In this document: positions 34,100-42,775 of the stretch, in pieces
Numbering within the stretch: position 1 is the stretch's first letter
How the letters are laid out: the number at the start of each line of letters is the position of its first letter
Origin: Candidatus Poribacteria bacterium
Lineage (GTDB): Bacteria > Poribacteria > WGA-4E > GCA-2687025
Direction of reading: 5' to 3'
Length of the DNA: 64,000 bases
Assembly (NCBI GenBank): GCA_028818695.1
Contig: JAPPNK010000029.1
Coordinates: 25,478-89,477, forward strand
Notes under the pieces: model-generated
What the model was told of the DNA's origin: nothing
Seen by the model: only the letters and a program-made list of their open reading frames with translations
Database searches by the model: none
Translations under genes and position numbers: made by a program

Positions 34100-35286
34100 G
34101 TCCGCGCGTACGCCTCCCGTCCGGCGACAAAGGTGCGTTCCACTTTCCATTCTTCCGTGCTGAAAAGAACGACATCTGCCAATTTGCCAGCTTCCAGGCT
34201 GCCAATGCGCTTCTCTTCGCCCAGTATCGCCGCCGGCGTTGAAGAGGCCATGGCGACCGCGTCTCCTAAGGAAACCCCGATCAGCTCTACGGCGACGCGA
34301 ACGGCATCGATCATCTGTATGACGGAGCCGGCGTAACCGGAGCCGTCTGGAGCCGTAGCGACTCCGTCTTTAACCAAAAAACGAAACCCTTCCTCTTTCC
34401 GTCCGAAGACATATTCGCCGTCGGGCATGCCGGAGGCGCGCGTCGCGTCCGTGATGACCGCCAGACCGCCTGCGCCCTTGCATTTGTATGCCAGCTGCAT
34501 GAGTTCGGCGGGAAGATGCAGCCCGTCGGCGATGATTTCCGCAGTGATCTCGTCGAGAAGCAGAGCCGCCTCCACAACGCCGCCGTACCGCGCCGGCGGA
34601 ATTTTGACGACGCTTGACATAGCGTTGTAAAGATGCGTCGAATGGCGAAGACCCCATTTAACAGCCTGTTTCATTTGCGGGAAGGTCGCCTCGGAATGTC
34701 CCGCGCTGACGACGATGCCGCGCTCCGAAAAGGCGCGAATCAGATGCTCAGCGCCGGGCAGCTCCGGGGCAAGGGTGATCCATCGTATCTCGTCGGCGCA
34801 GGTCAGCAGTCGGCGCGTTTCGTCGGGGGACGGGTTGCGTATATGCTGTTTGAGGTGGCATCCGCGCCTGTTTGGGTGAAAGTATCCGCCTTCAATGTGG
34901 ACGCCGAGCATTCGGGCGCCGTCCGCCTGTTGCGCGGCTTCTTGAACCGCCTCTATCATGCGCATCCAGTTCTCAAGCGAATCGGTGCCGAGGGCGGCGA
35001 CGAGCGATGTCGTTCCCCCCGATGCGTGGAAGAGAGCGGCTTGGACGGCGGCGTTCGGGTCGGCGTCCATGAAATCGGCGCCGCCTCCGCCATGGACATG
35101 GACGTCCACAAAACCGGGAGAAACGATGAGTCCCGCGGCGTCAACCGCCTCCCATGGCCCGTTGTCGGGCGGCTTGTTTCCGATATGCGCGATGCGTTCG
35201 CCCTCTATCCAGAGCGTTCCGTCTTGGACGGTTTTGTTGGGGGCGATGACGGTTCCGCCATGTATTTTGAAGCGCCGTTGGGGCAT
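34096..35286 (-). CDS. nagA: N-acetylglucosamine-6-phosphate deacetylase
   Basis: This 396-residue amidohydrolase has the metal-binding DVHVHGGGG near residue 55, the glutamate ligand in VHIEGGYF, His in SAGHSEATF and THLYNAMS, and catalytic Asp in VITDATRASGMP. It converts GlcNAc-6-phosphate to glucosamine-6-phosphate in amino sugar catabolism or cell-wall recycling. The start is the ATG at 35286 with GACGGAG 5 bases upstream, 12 codons into the open frame. No nagB or PTS gene is adjacent; it is instead coupled to rarA. Confidence 0.9.
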   Translation of the reverse strand: MPQRRFKIHGGTVIAPNKTVQDGTLWIEGERIAHIGNKPPDNGPWEAVDAAGLIVSPGFVDVHVHGGGGADFMDADPNAAVQAALFHASGGTTSLVAALGTDSLENWMRMIEAVQEAAQQADGARMLGVHIEGGYFHPNRRGCHLKQHIRNPSPDETRRLLTCADEIRWITLAPELPGAEHLIRAFSERGIVVSAGHSEATFPQMKQAVKWGLRHSTHLYNAMSSVVKIPPARYGGVVEAALLLDEITAEIIADGLHLPAELMQLAYKCKGAGGLAVITDATRASGMPDGEYVFGRKEEGFRFLVKDGVATAPDGSGYAGSVIQMIDAVRVAVELIGVSLGDAVAMASSTPAAILGEEKRIGSLEAGKLADVVLFSTEEWKVERTFVAGREAYART

Positions 35287-35441
35287 ATTTGCTCCGTCTT
35301 GGATGCTTGGATTGATGTACATAGTTTAGCGCATTGGGCGCATGCTTGCATCGATTCAGCTTGCGGCAGCCTCCGAGCAGCTGTACCATCAAGGGAGCCG
35401 TATCCGCCGCGCATCGTTTTCATTTAATAAAGGAGATGATC

Positions 35442-37607
35442 ATGAAGCGGTCAACGTTCTTTGTATTTTCGGCTTGGTTCGCAGTTGCGCAGCTTGCGGT
35501 CGACAGCGCCGCGCAAAGGGAGATCGGATGGCATCCTGGGCCGGCGCATGATGTGGAATTCTCGCCGGATGGAAAGACGCTCGCCAGCGCCGGCAGAGAC
35601 CATACCGTCCGCCTATGGGACGTCTCAACAGGCGAACCTATAGCGGCGCTGAGGGGCCATACACACTGGGTTTATGCGATCGCGTTTTCACCGGACAACA
35701 GGACGCTTGCAAGCGGCGGATGGAACAAAGAGGTACGGATCTGGAACGCCGCAACGGGACAAGCGGCGTCGGTCATAAATGTCAATATCTATGCGGTTAG
35801 TGCGCTTGCCTTTTCGCCGGACGGAAAAACGCTCGCTGTCGCCGGTTCCGGGATCTCCGATGACGTAGAGCTATGGGATGTTTCGACAGGCAAACTGATT
35901 GCAGCATTGGAAGGACATATAGACGAGATAAACGCGCTTGCCTTTTCGCCGGACGGAAAAACGCTCGCTGCCGCCGGATGGGATGAGATCGTGCGCATAT
36001 GGGATGTTTCGACAAGCAAACTGATTGCAGCATTGGAAGGGCATACAGACGAGATAAACGCGCTTGCCTTTTCGCCGGACGGAAAAACGCTCACCAGCGG
36101 AAGCCGCGACAACACAATACGGCTCTGGGACGCACCCACATGGACGCACAAAGGGACGATTGAGTCGCCATGGTTGTGGATCAAAACGCTCGCGTTTTCG
36201 CCGGATGGAAAGACGCTTTTAGGCGCCAGCGCGAGCAGAATATATCTCTGGGATATGGAGAACGGCGGACTGAAGCAGACCATCGAAGGCAGTAGAGGGC
36301 TTACGGATGCGGTCGCCTTTTCTCCAGACGGGCTGCATTTTGCCAGCGCGGACGGGAGGGGCGTTCTTCTTTGGTACGCTAAGACGGGGCGATTGAAGAA
36401 GGAGCTGAACGGACATGCCAGCTTCGTTGACACGATCGCCTTTTCGCGGGACGGCAGGACGCTGGTCAGCGTGGGGCGGTGGGACCGTTACGCGCGCGCT
36501 TGGAATCTCTCGACAGGAAAACAAAAAATTGAAGTGGGAGAAGGCATCTTCTGGATGAACGCCATGGCGCTGTCGCCGGATAGCGCCGTTATCGCCCTCG
36601 CTGTCATCAACACAATCACACTCTGGACCATGGAGACCGGGGCGCTCGAAACAACGATGAGGCTCAACGAGTCGAGTTTCCCGTATTCGCTGGCGTTTTC
36701 GCCGTTCAATCAAACGCTCGCGAGCGGGGACGACGACGGAAATGTGCATCTTTGGAACCCGAGATCGGGGGCGCGCATCGGAACGCTGAAAGGGCATTCG
36801 TCGACGGTCCGAGCGCTTGCGTATTCTCCAGACGGAAAGACGCTCGCAAGCGGAAGCTCCGACGCAACGGCGCGACTCTGGGGAACGTCGACGCGCCAGC
36901 TGAAGGCGACTCTGCTGGGGCATTCAGGCGTCATAAATGCGCTCGCCTTTTCGCCTGACAATAAGACGCTGGCGACCGGAAGCAACGATGCAACGATACG
37001 GCTCTGGGACGGCGAAACGGGCGCGCTCAAAGCGACGTTGGCGGAGCATTCAGCGCCTGTCAACGCGCTCGCCTTTTCGCCCGACGGCAGAACGCTCGCA
37101 AGCGGCAGCTCCGACGGGGCAATACAGCTCTGGGACCCTGCCGCGGGCGCGCTGAAAGGCTCTATCAATGAGTTTGAATACGGCGTCTATTCGCTGGCGT
37201 TTTCAAAAGACGGATGGACGCTGGCGGTCGGCGGAGGGGACGGGTTCATTCGGCTGCGCAGCATGCGCACAGGCGTCCTATGGGCGAAAACGAAGCAGCC
37301 CTCATCCGGTCAGTTTCAGACGGCGCTTTTGGCGAATTACCCGAATCCGTTCAACCCTGAAACATGGATTCCGTTCGATCTGGCGGAGCCGAGCCGAGTT
37401 CGGATATGGATCTACAACGCGCGGGGAGAGACGGTGCGCGTACTGGATATGGGCAAGCTGCCGGCAGGCTCATACCGCAGCCGAGACTCCGCCGCCCGAT
37501 GGGACGGAAGGGACGCCTTAGGCGCGCCTGCCGCCAGCGGGGCGTATTTTGTTCGCATAGAGGCGGGTTCGTTCACAGCTATTCGGAGAATGGTTTTGTT
37601 AAAGTAA
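35442..37607 (+). CDS. Secreted 14-repeat WD40 protein with C-terminal sorting domain
   Basis: This 721-residue protein starts with a signal peptide (MKRSTFFVFSAWFAVAQLAV, cleavage probably after SAA). Fourteen WD40 repeats follow, each with an AFSPDGKTLASG...VRLWD core about 42 residues apart, enough for two seven-bladed propellers. The C-terminal 90 residues begin NYPNPFNPETWIPF and end RRMVLLK, a tag of the type seen in Poribacteria and related to type IX secretion/FlgD-like sorting domains. It is probably a surface or extracellular binding protein. The ATG at 35442 follows AAAGGAG with 6-base spacing, and the frame is open further upstream. Confidence 0.9.
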   Translation: MKRSTFFVFSAWFAVAQLAVDSAAQREIGWHPGPAHDVEFSPDGKTLASAGRDHTVRLWDVSTGEPIAALRGHTHWVYAIAFSPDNRTLASGGWNKEVRIWNAATGQAASVINVNIYAVSALAFSPDGKTLAVAGSGISDDVELWDVSTGKLIAALEGHIDEINALAFSPDGKTLAAAGWDEIVRIWDVSTSKLIAALEGHTDEINALAFSPDGKTLTSGSRDNTIRLWDAPTWTHKGTIESPWLWIKTLAFSPDGKTLLGASASRIYLWDMENGGLKQTIEGSRGLTDAVAFSPDGLHFASADGRGVLLWYAKTGRLKKELNGHASFVDTIAFSRDGRTLVSVGRWDRYARAWNLSTGKQKIEVGEGIFWMNAMALSPDSAVIALAVINTITLWTMETGALETTMRLNESSFPYSLAFSPFNQTLASGDDDGNVHLWNPRSGARIGTLKGHSSTVRALAYSPDGKTLASGSSDATARLWGTSTRQLKATLLGHSGVINALAFSPDNKTLATGSNDATIRLWDGETGALKATLAEHSAPVNALAFSPDGRTLASGSSDGAIQLWDPAAGALKGSINEFEYGVYSLAFSKDGWTLAVGGGDGFIRLRSMRTGVLWAKTKQPSSGQFQTALLANYPNPFNPETWIPFDLAEPSRVRIWIYNARGETVRVLDMGKLPAGSYRSRDSAARWDGRDALGAPAASGAYFVRIEAGSFTAIRRMVLLK
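35875..36092 (+). repeat. Recently duplicated WD40 blade
   Basis: The DNA at 35875-35966 recurs at 36001-36092, offset by 126 bp (42 codons, one WD repeat), with only three mismatches over 92 bases. Other blades are much more diverged, so this is a recent expansion within the propeller gene. Confidence 0.8.
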
Positions 37608-37759
37608 GGCGGAAAGGTTGCGCGGTTGAAGAGGAGCGATCAAACAGGTCGGCGCCTCTTGGACGGCGAACGCCGCCGAGGAATATGTAACGCGGACAAC
37701 CGCCGGCGGGTATGCATCATGACGCTAACCGTCCCATCAAAACAACGACAGGGAGCCGC

Positions 37760-38074
37760 ATGCGAGAAGGCGAATACAAAAACGGCAAGAAACACGGCGT
37801 TTGGAAAATCTACCACCGAAACGGCGCGCTCAAAAGCGAGGCGACCTTCCACGAAGGCAAATACGCGGGTTACTACTGCGCATACCACGACAACGGGCAA
37901 AAGTTCCGAGAAGGGCATTACGCCGAGATACAGGGCAACTCGCGCGACGGGCGCAAGGAAGGCGCGTGGACGCAATACCGCCGAGACGGAACGCCCGAAG
38001 TGCGCGTCGTTTACGACCGCGGGAGAGTCGTTGAGCGCGTCTATTTGACGCAGGAGAGCGGCGGCGGGGAGTAA
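37760..38074 (+). CDS. MORN/YwqK-like repeat protein
   Basis: A protein of about 104 residues built of YwqK/MORN-type beta-hairpin repeats: REGEYKNGKKHGVWKIYHRNG, then SEATFHEGKYAGYYCAYHDNG, then REGHYAE...DGRKEGAWTQYRRDG. Such repeats occur in YwqK-family immunity-like proteins and in surface proteins. There is no toxin partner beside it and no signal peptide. The ATG at 37760 follows AGGGAG. An earlier ATG at 37712 would add 16 residues. The 152 bp upstream show no other feature. Confidence 0.75.
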   Translation: MREGEYKNGKKHGVWKIYHRNGALKSEATFHEGKYAGYYCAYHDNGQKFREGHYAEIQGNSRDGRKEGAWTQYRRDGTPEVRVVYDRGRVVERVYLTQESGGGE

Positions 38075-38081
38075 GCCGTCC

Positions 38082-38885
38082 TCAGCGCGCCTGCAGTTTT
38101 AATGCCGCCCATCGGGACGCCAGCTTCCCTTTTGGGCTGACGCTCAGCGCGCCCTCTAAGCCTTCGTTCATGATCTCTCCCACCTCCTCCTGCGAGAGGA
38201 CGCGGTCGAACACAAAAACGTCGTCGACATAGCCTGTCATCGGCCATCTGCCGGCGCTTTCGCCGGTTCCGACCAGCAGCGGCGTCGCCAGCTCAGGAAG
38301 CGGGTCGCTCGCCGGGACATTCTCATGGATGTTTTCGCCGTCCATGTAGATGAATACCTTGTCGTCGCCGATCGTCATCACATAATGGTACCAGCGCTCC
38401 TCTTCAACGGTGAACCCATGCACGGCGACATCCTTATGCGTCCCGGCGTCAAAAAACGGCAGGAAGTCTGGGTTCACCATGATTCGGTACTGGCAGCAAT
38501 TGCCGGGCGGAGTACCTTTGCCGCCTTCGCTTCCGCTCAGGATGCCCTCGTAGTCTAAGTGATTTGTCAAGTAGAACCATGCGCCCATGCTGATCGCGTT
38601 GTTCGGCAGGGACGAGAACACATTGTCCGCCGCCATGTGGGACTGCCCGCCCGTAAACTCAACCGCGAAGCCGCCGGTGGGGGCGTCCGCGCCTTTATAC
38701 CAGTCGGCGCCGTTCAGCGTTCCATGGTACCCGTTGTCTGAAATGTCTTTAACCTCGTCGCCATCTCCTTCGTTCATCGGATAGGCGGCAATGAGACCCT
38801 CGGAGTCGAGCGCGGAAGCGGCGGACGCCATGCTCATCAAAACCGCGAAAACCGAGGCGGCGCAGATCGTTAATCCGTATCGCAT
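38082..38885 (-). CDS. Secreted LamG-like (concanavalin-fold) protein, copy 1
   Basis: This 267-residue protein has a signal peptide (MRYGLTICAASVFAVLMSMA, cleavage after ASA) and a LamG/pentraxin-like beta-sandwich. It contains AAYPMNEGDGDEVKDISDNGYHG, then ISMGAWFY, then RWYHYVMTIGDDKVFIYMDGE, and finally GYVDDVFVFDRVLSQEEVGEIM. It ends in a short tail GALSVSPKGKLASRWAALK. Carbohydrate or ligand binding outside the cell is the family expectation. The start has AGGAG 7 bases upstream. A second member with a similar tail is encoded at 58.1-58.9 kb. Confidence 0.85.
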   Translation of the reverse strand: MRYGLTICAASVFAVLMSMASAASALDSEGLIAAYPMNEGDGDEVKDISDNGYHGTLNGADWYKGADAPTGGFAVEFTGGQSHMAADNVFSSLPNNAISMGAWFYLTNHLDYEGILSGSEGGKGTPPGNCCQYRIMVNPDFLPFFDAGTHKDVAVHGFTVEEERWYHYVMTIGDDKVFIYMDGENIHENVPASDPLPELATPLLVGTGESAGRWPMTGYVDDVFVFDRVLSQEEVGEIMNEGLEGALSVSPKGKLASRWAALKLQAR

Positions 38886-38972
38886 TCAATTCTCCTATTC
38901 ACTTATGCTGTTTATCCGTTGGGCGCATGGTAACGGAATCGATTGCTCGGCGCAAGCAGGCCGTTTCGGCGC

Positions 38973-39884
38973 TCATTCTCGATAGCCGAATTCGCGGAGC
39001 GATTGTTCGTTGTCGCGCCAGCGGCGGCGGACGCCGACATAAAGCTCTAGGAAAACAGGTCCGCCTAGAAACGTCTCAATGTCTTTTCGGGCGGCTGTCC
39101 CGATCTCTTTTAACATGGAGCCGCCTTTTCCGATCATGATGCGCTTCTGCGTCGGGCGCTCAACATAGATCGCAACGCGGATGTACGTGCGGCTCGCGCC
39201 CGTCTCTTGAACGCACTCTTCAACAACGACCGAGGAGGCGTAAGGAGCTTCCTGCCGCGTCTTCAAAAACACCTTCTCCCGCACCGTTTCCGCGATGAAA
39301 AAACGTTCCGGCAGGTCGCTCAACTGATCAAGCGGAAAGAGAGGCGGACTCGGCGGCAGCAGCTGCTCAACTGCGTTTGTCAACCTGTCCAGCCCGTCCC
39401 GCCGCAGCGCCGAGATCGGCGTCATCTCCACAAACTGCTCCCGCGCTGCGCACATCTCCAAAATCGGCAGCAGCAGCGGTTTATAGACGCGGTCGACCTT
39501 GTTGAGTGCTAGGACCATCGGCGCTTTCAGGGCGCGCAGCCCGTCTAGGATCTCCCAGTCCGGCTCGCGCCGTTTCGCCGAGGCGTCCATCGCATAGACG
39601 GCAACGTCCGCGCCCTTCGCCGCGTCGTAAGCCGCCTTCACCATCTGCTCCTGCAGTCGGTAGCGCGGGGGGAAGATGCCGGGGGTGTCCAGATAGATCA
39701 TCTGCGCCGTTTCGGTTGTCTGAATGGCGGAGATGCGGTGGCGCGTCGTTTGCGGCTTGTCCGTCACAGCCGCCAGCTTGTGGTCGACAAGCGCATTTAA
39801 AAGCGTCGACTTGCCGACATTCGGCCTGCCGATGATGGAGACATAGCCGGCGCGGTAATCTTTGGGATGAGCGTTTTCGTTCAT
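38973..39884 (-). CDS. era: GTPase Era
   Basis: This 303-residue protein is a ribosome-assembly GTPase binding near the 3' end of 16S rRNA. G1 is GRPNVGKST (19-27), the switch region has TTRHR, G3 is DTPG, and G4 is NKVD. A C-terminal KH domain contains KRIMIGKGGSMLKEIGTAAR. The length is normal for the family. The next gene region upstream on the opposite strand is tRNA-His. Confidence 0.95.
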   Translation of the reverse strand: MNENAHPKDYRAGYVSIIGRPNVGKSTLLNALVDHKLAAVTDKPQTTRHRISAIQTTETAQMIYLDTPGIFPPRYRLQEQMVKAAYDAAKGADVAVYAMDASAKRREPDWEILDGLRALKAPMVLALNKVDRVYKPLLLPILEMCAAREQFVEMTPISALRRDGLDRLTNAVEQLLPPSPPLFPLDQLSDLPERFFIAETVREKVFLKTRQEAPYASSVVVEECVQETGASRTYIRVAIYVERPTQKRIMIGKGGSMLKEIGTAARKDIETFLGGPVFLELYVGVRRRWRDNEQSLREFGYRE

Positions 39885-39976
39885 AGACTCGCTGCGCTTG
39901 TTTATAACATGATACCGGAAACACCGCCGGTTTGCTTGCCTTTTTGAAAGCGGCGGCGCATACTATAAGCAAGCGA

Positions 39977-40054
39977 GGCGGACGTAGCTCAGCTGGTTAG
40001 AGCTCCTGACTGTGGATCAGGAGGTCGGGGGTTCGAATCCCCTCGTTCGCCCCA
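39977..40054 (+). tRNA. tRNA-His (GTG anticodon)
   Basis: A complete cloverleaf. The acceptor stem GCGGACG/CGTTCGC is preceded by the His-specific G-1 (39977), which faces C73. The D-stem is GCTC/GAGC, and the anticodon stem CCTGA/TCAGG closes the loop CTGTGGA with anticodon GTG. The T-arm contains GGTTCGAATC, and the 3' CCA is encoded. A TATAAG at 39964-39969 would place transcription start at or next to the mature 5' end. Confidence 0.97.
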
Positions 40055-40118
40055 ACTTTCCATACGCCGGTCAAGCCAGCAGTATGGAGTATGCTGATCA
40101 AGGACACGGAACCGCCCG

Positions 40119-41324
40119 ATGACTCATACGAACGCATCTGTTAAAGCGCAGGCATCGCAATATATCATCAACACCTACGGAGAAGCGCGTACTCTCGCCC
40201 TTGTGCGGGGAGAGGGACCGTATGTTTGGGACGCCGACGGCCGGCGCTATCTTGATTTTCTCGGCGGGCTTGCCGTCAACGCTCTCGGACATTGTCATCC
40301 GAACGTTGTGGACGCGCTTCAAAAGCAAGCCGCCCAGCTGATTCATTGCTCCAACCTGTACTACATTGAGCCGCAGGCGCGCTTGGGACAGCGTCTTGTT
40401 GAAAACTCGTTCGCCGACAAAGGCTTCTTCTGCAACAGCGGAGCCGAAGCGAACGAAGCGGCGATCAAACTCGCCCGAAAATACGCCAAGGATCAAGGCA
40501 ATCCCGACAAGACGACCGTCATCACAATGAAGCAGTCGTTCCACGGGCGCACCATCGCCACCGTGACGGCGACTGGGCAGCCGAAGTACCATGTCGGTTT
40601 TGAGCCGCTCGCGCCTGGGTTCACGATCATTCCGTTCGACGATCTGGACGCGGCGCGCGAGACGGTCGACGAAACGGTCTGCGCCGTTCTTGTGGAGCCG
40701 ATCCAGTCGGAGGGCGGCGTGAACGAGCCAGCGCATGGGTATCTCGCAGGTTTGCGCGAGATATGCGACGCCCAAGGCGCGCTGCTGATTCTAGACGAGG
40801 TCCAGACCGCGATGGGTCGTCTCGGAACGCTTTGGGGTTATGAGGCATACGGCGTTCAGCCCGACATCGTCTCGTTGGCGAAGGCGCTGGGCGGGGGCGC
40901 GCCGATCGGAGCCATTCTCACAACCGACAAGATCGCCGAAAGCTTTGGACCGGGGACGCACGCTTCCACCTTTGGCGGAAATCCGCTCTGCGCCGCCGCC
41001 GCAGACGCTTCGTTCAAAACCGTCCTGGATGAAAACCTTGCCGCCAACGCCGCTGAAATGGGCGGCTACCTAGAAAAGCGCATGCTGGCGCTTCAGGATT
41101 CGTTCGATTGCGTCAAAGGGATGCGCGGGCGGGGTCTGCTGCGCGGGCTGGAGGTCTCCATCGACGGGAACGCGCTCGCCTCCGAATGCATCGAAAACGG
41201 CCTCATCAGCATCTGCACAAACAACCATATACTGCGCTTTCTGCCGCCGCTCAACATCGAGAAAACGCATGTGGAGGAGGCGGCCGACATTGTTGAACAG
41301 TCGCTTCGGAGCCTTTTAAAATGA
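40119..41324 (+). CDS. argD: Acetylornithine aminotransferase family (ArgD-like)
   Basis: This 401-residue class-III PLP aminotransferase has the typical YVWDADGRRYLDFLGGLAVNALGHCHP, CNSGAEANEAAIKLAR, SFHGRT, the LDEVQTAMGRLG aspartate motif, and the PLP lysine in LAKALGGG. It most probably converts acetylornithine to its semialdehyde in arginine synthesis. Related ornithine or GABA aminotransferases share these motifs, so the exact substrate is not certain. No other arg gene is in the window. The stop overlaps the HtrA start as ATGA (41321-41324). Confidence 0.85.
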   Translation: MTHTNASVKAQASQYIINTYGEARTLALVRGEGPYVWDADGRRYLDFLGGLAVNALGHCHPNVVDALQKQAAQLIHCSNLYYIEPQARLGQRLVENSFADKGFFCNSGAEANEAAIKLARKYAKDQGNPDKTTVITMKQSFHGRTIATVTATGQPKYHVGFEPLAPGFTIIPFDDLDAARETVDETVCAVLVEPIQSEGGVNEPAHGYLAGLREICDAQGALLILDEVQTAMGRLGTLWGYEAYGVQPDIVSLAKALGGGAPIGAILTTDKIAESFGPGTHASTFGGNPLCAAAADASFKTVLDENLAANAAEMGGYLEKRMLALQDSFDCVKGMRGRGLLRGLEVSIDGNALASECIENGLISICTNNHILRFLPPLNIEKTHVEEAADIVEQSLRSLLK

Positions 41325-42748
41325 ACCGCGTCAGGAATTGGACAGCATTTGCGGCTTGTCTTTTCTGTTTTATGTTGATGGGCGGATCGGCAGCGCTTGC
41401 CGGTCCCGCCGAAGACATCGCCGCGACGCGCAGCAACGCCATTGTCAACGCCATTGAACGGGCGGGACCGACCGTTGTCAGCATCCGCGCCGTCCGCGAG
41501 ACGACGGTCGATCCGGCGTTCTACATGTTTTTTGACATGTTCGGTCCGCGCAGCCGTTCGCCGCGCAGGCTTGAACGCAACTACAGGTCGGTTTACGGCT
41601 CAGGCGTGATCATTAACGGGCGCGAGGGTTACGTTCTCACGAATGAGCATGTCGTTTCGGACGCCGTTGCGATTGAGGTGACGCTTCAAGACGGGCGCGT
41701 TTTCAGCGAGGCGCGTCTGGTCGGCGCAGACTCCGTGAGCGACCTTGCAGTTCTCAAGATCGACGCGCGGGATCTGCCTGAAGCGATACTGGGCGATTCG
41801 GACGCGCTCAAGATCGGCGAATGGGCGATCGCTATCGGCAACCCGTTCGGCAGGCAGGTGCGCGACCTGAAGCCGACCGTGACTGTCGGCGTCGTCAGCG
41901 CGTCGAACCGCGTCGTCGGCATCGGCGGCAGATCCTATTACAACCTGATTCAAACGGACGCATCGGTGAACCCCGGCAACAGCGGCGGACCGCTTGTGAA
42001 CGCCGCGGGCGAGGTGATTGGGGTCAACACCTTTATTTTCACCTCCGGGAGCAACGGCTCGCACGGCGTCAACTTCGCCATCTCCATTAACACCGCCAAA
42101 AAGGTCATCCGATCGCTCATTGAACGCGGGAAGGTGGCGGAGCCTTGGATTGGGGCGACTTACGCCAACATGACGCCCGCCGCCGCCGAAGAGCTCGGGG
42201 CGGCGTCAAGCGAAGGCGCCATTCTCCTGTATGCGCAAAAAGGCGGACCGGCTGAAAAAGCGGGTCTTCAAAGAGGCGACCTGATTGTTGAGATCAACGG
42301 GCAAAAGGTGTATTCTAAGACCGACGCCTTCGTCATTCTGCGCCTCATTGCGCCGTATGAATCGGCGTTGATCGCTTATGAACGGGGCGGACAAATGCGC
42401 GAGACGCAGCTGATTCCAGAGGCGCTTCCCTCCGGCTATGTCTTTTTCGGCGCTTCGGTTCAAGACGCCGCATCTTCGGCGATTTTCAACAACCGCGCCG
42501 TTCAAGGCGTTGTTGTAGAGAAGGTGGAGAAAGGCAGCGTGTTTCAAGATGTCTTGAAAAAGGGCGATATTCTCACGCAGGCCGCGCTCTTGGAAAGGGA
42601 CCAGTACGGAAGAACCGTCGCCAAACGCTTTGATCTGAACTCAGTGGAGGACCTGCGCGGCTTAGAGAATCAGGTTTCCTACGGCGAACCGATGCGCGTG
42701 CGGGTGATCCGCGGAAACGAAGTTGAAACATACGACGTACGCATTTAG
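41321..42748 (+). CDS. HtrA/DegP-type periplasmic serine protease
   Basis: This 475-residue protein has a signal peptide (cleavage after ALA, residue 27) and a trypsin-like domain with triad H110 (LTNEHVV), D141 (SDLAVLKI) and S221 (NPGNSGGPL). A PDZ domain follows at about 265-355 (AEKAGLQRGDLIVEINGQ), and a second, more diverged PDZ-like region at about 375-470. Envelope protein quality control is the usual role. The ATG overlaps the argD stop and is presumably coupled. Confidence 0.92.
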   Translation: MNRVRNWTAFAACLFCFMLMGGSAALAGPAEDIAATRSNAIVNAIERAGPTVVSIRAVRETTVDPAFYMFFDMFGPRSRSPRRLERNYRSVYGSGVIINGREGYVLTNEHVVSDAVAIEVTLQDGRVFSEARLVGADSVSDLAVLKIDARDLPEAILGDSDALKIGEWAIAIGNPFGRQVRDLKPTVTVGVVSASNRVVGIGGRSYYNLIQTDASVNPGNSGGPLVNAAGEVIGVNTFIFTSGSNGSHGVNFAISINTAKKVIRSLIERGKVAEPWIGATYANMTPAAAEELGAASSEGAILLYAQKGGPAEKAGLQRGDLIVEINGQKVYSKTDAFVILRLIAPYESALIAYERGGQMRETQLIPEALPSGYVFFGASVQDAASSAIFNNRAVQGVVVEKVEKGSVFQDVLKKGDILTQAALLERDQYGRTVAKRFDLNSVEDLRGLENQVSYGEPMRVRVIRGNEVETYDVRI

Positions 42749-42775
42749 AATGTCCGTGTAAAGGAGGATGACCGC

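Noticed and set aside
36219-36923. Long minus-strand frames across the WD40 gene
   Set aside because: They are antisense to the periodic WD40 coding sequence and repeat with the same period, so they are shadows.
35560-37250. Regular ~126-bp repeats, considered as a CRISPR or satellite array
   Set aside because: They are in frame and encode WD40 blades; the repeats are degenerate and have no spacers.
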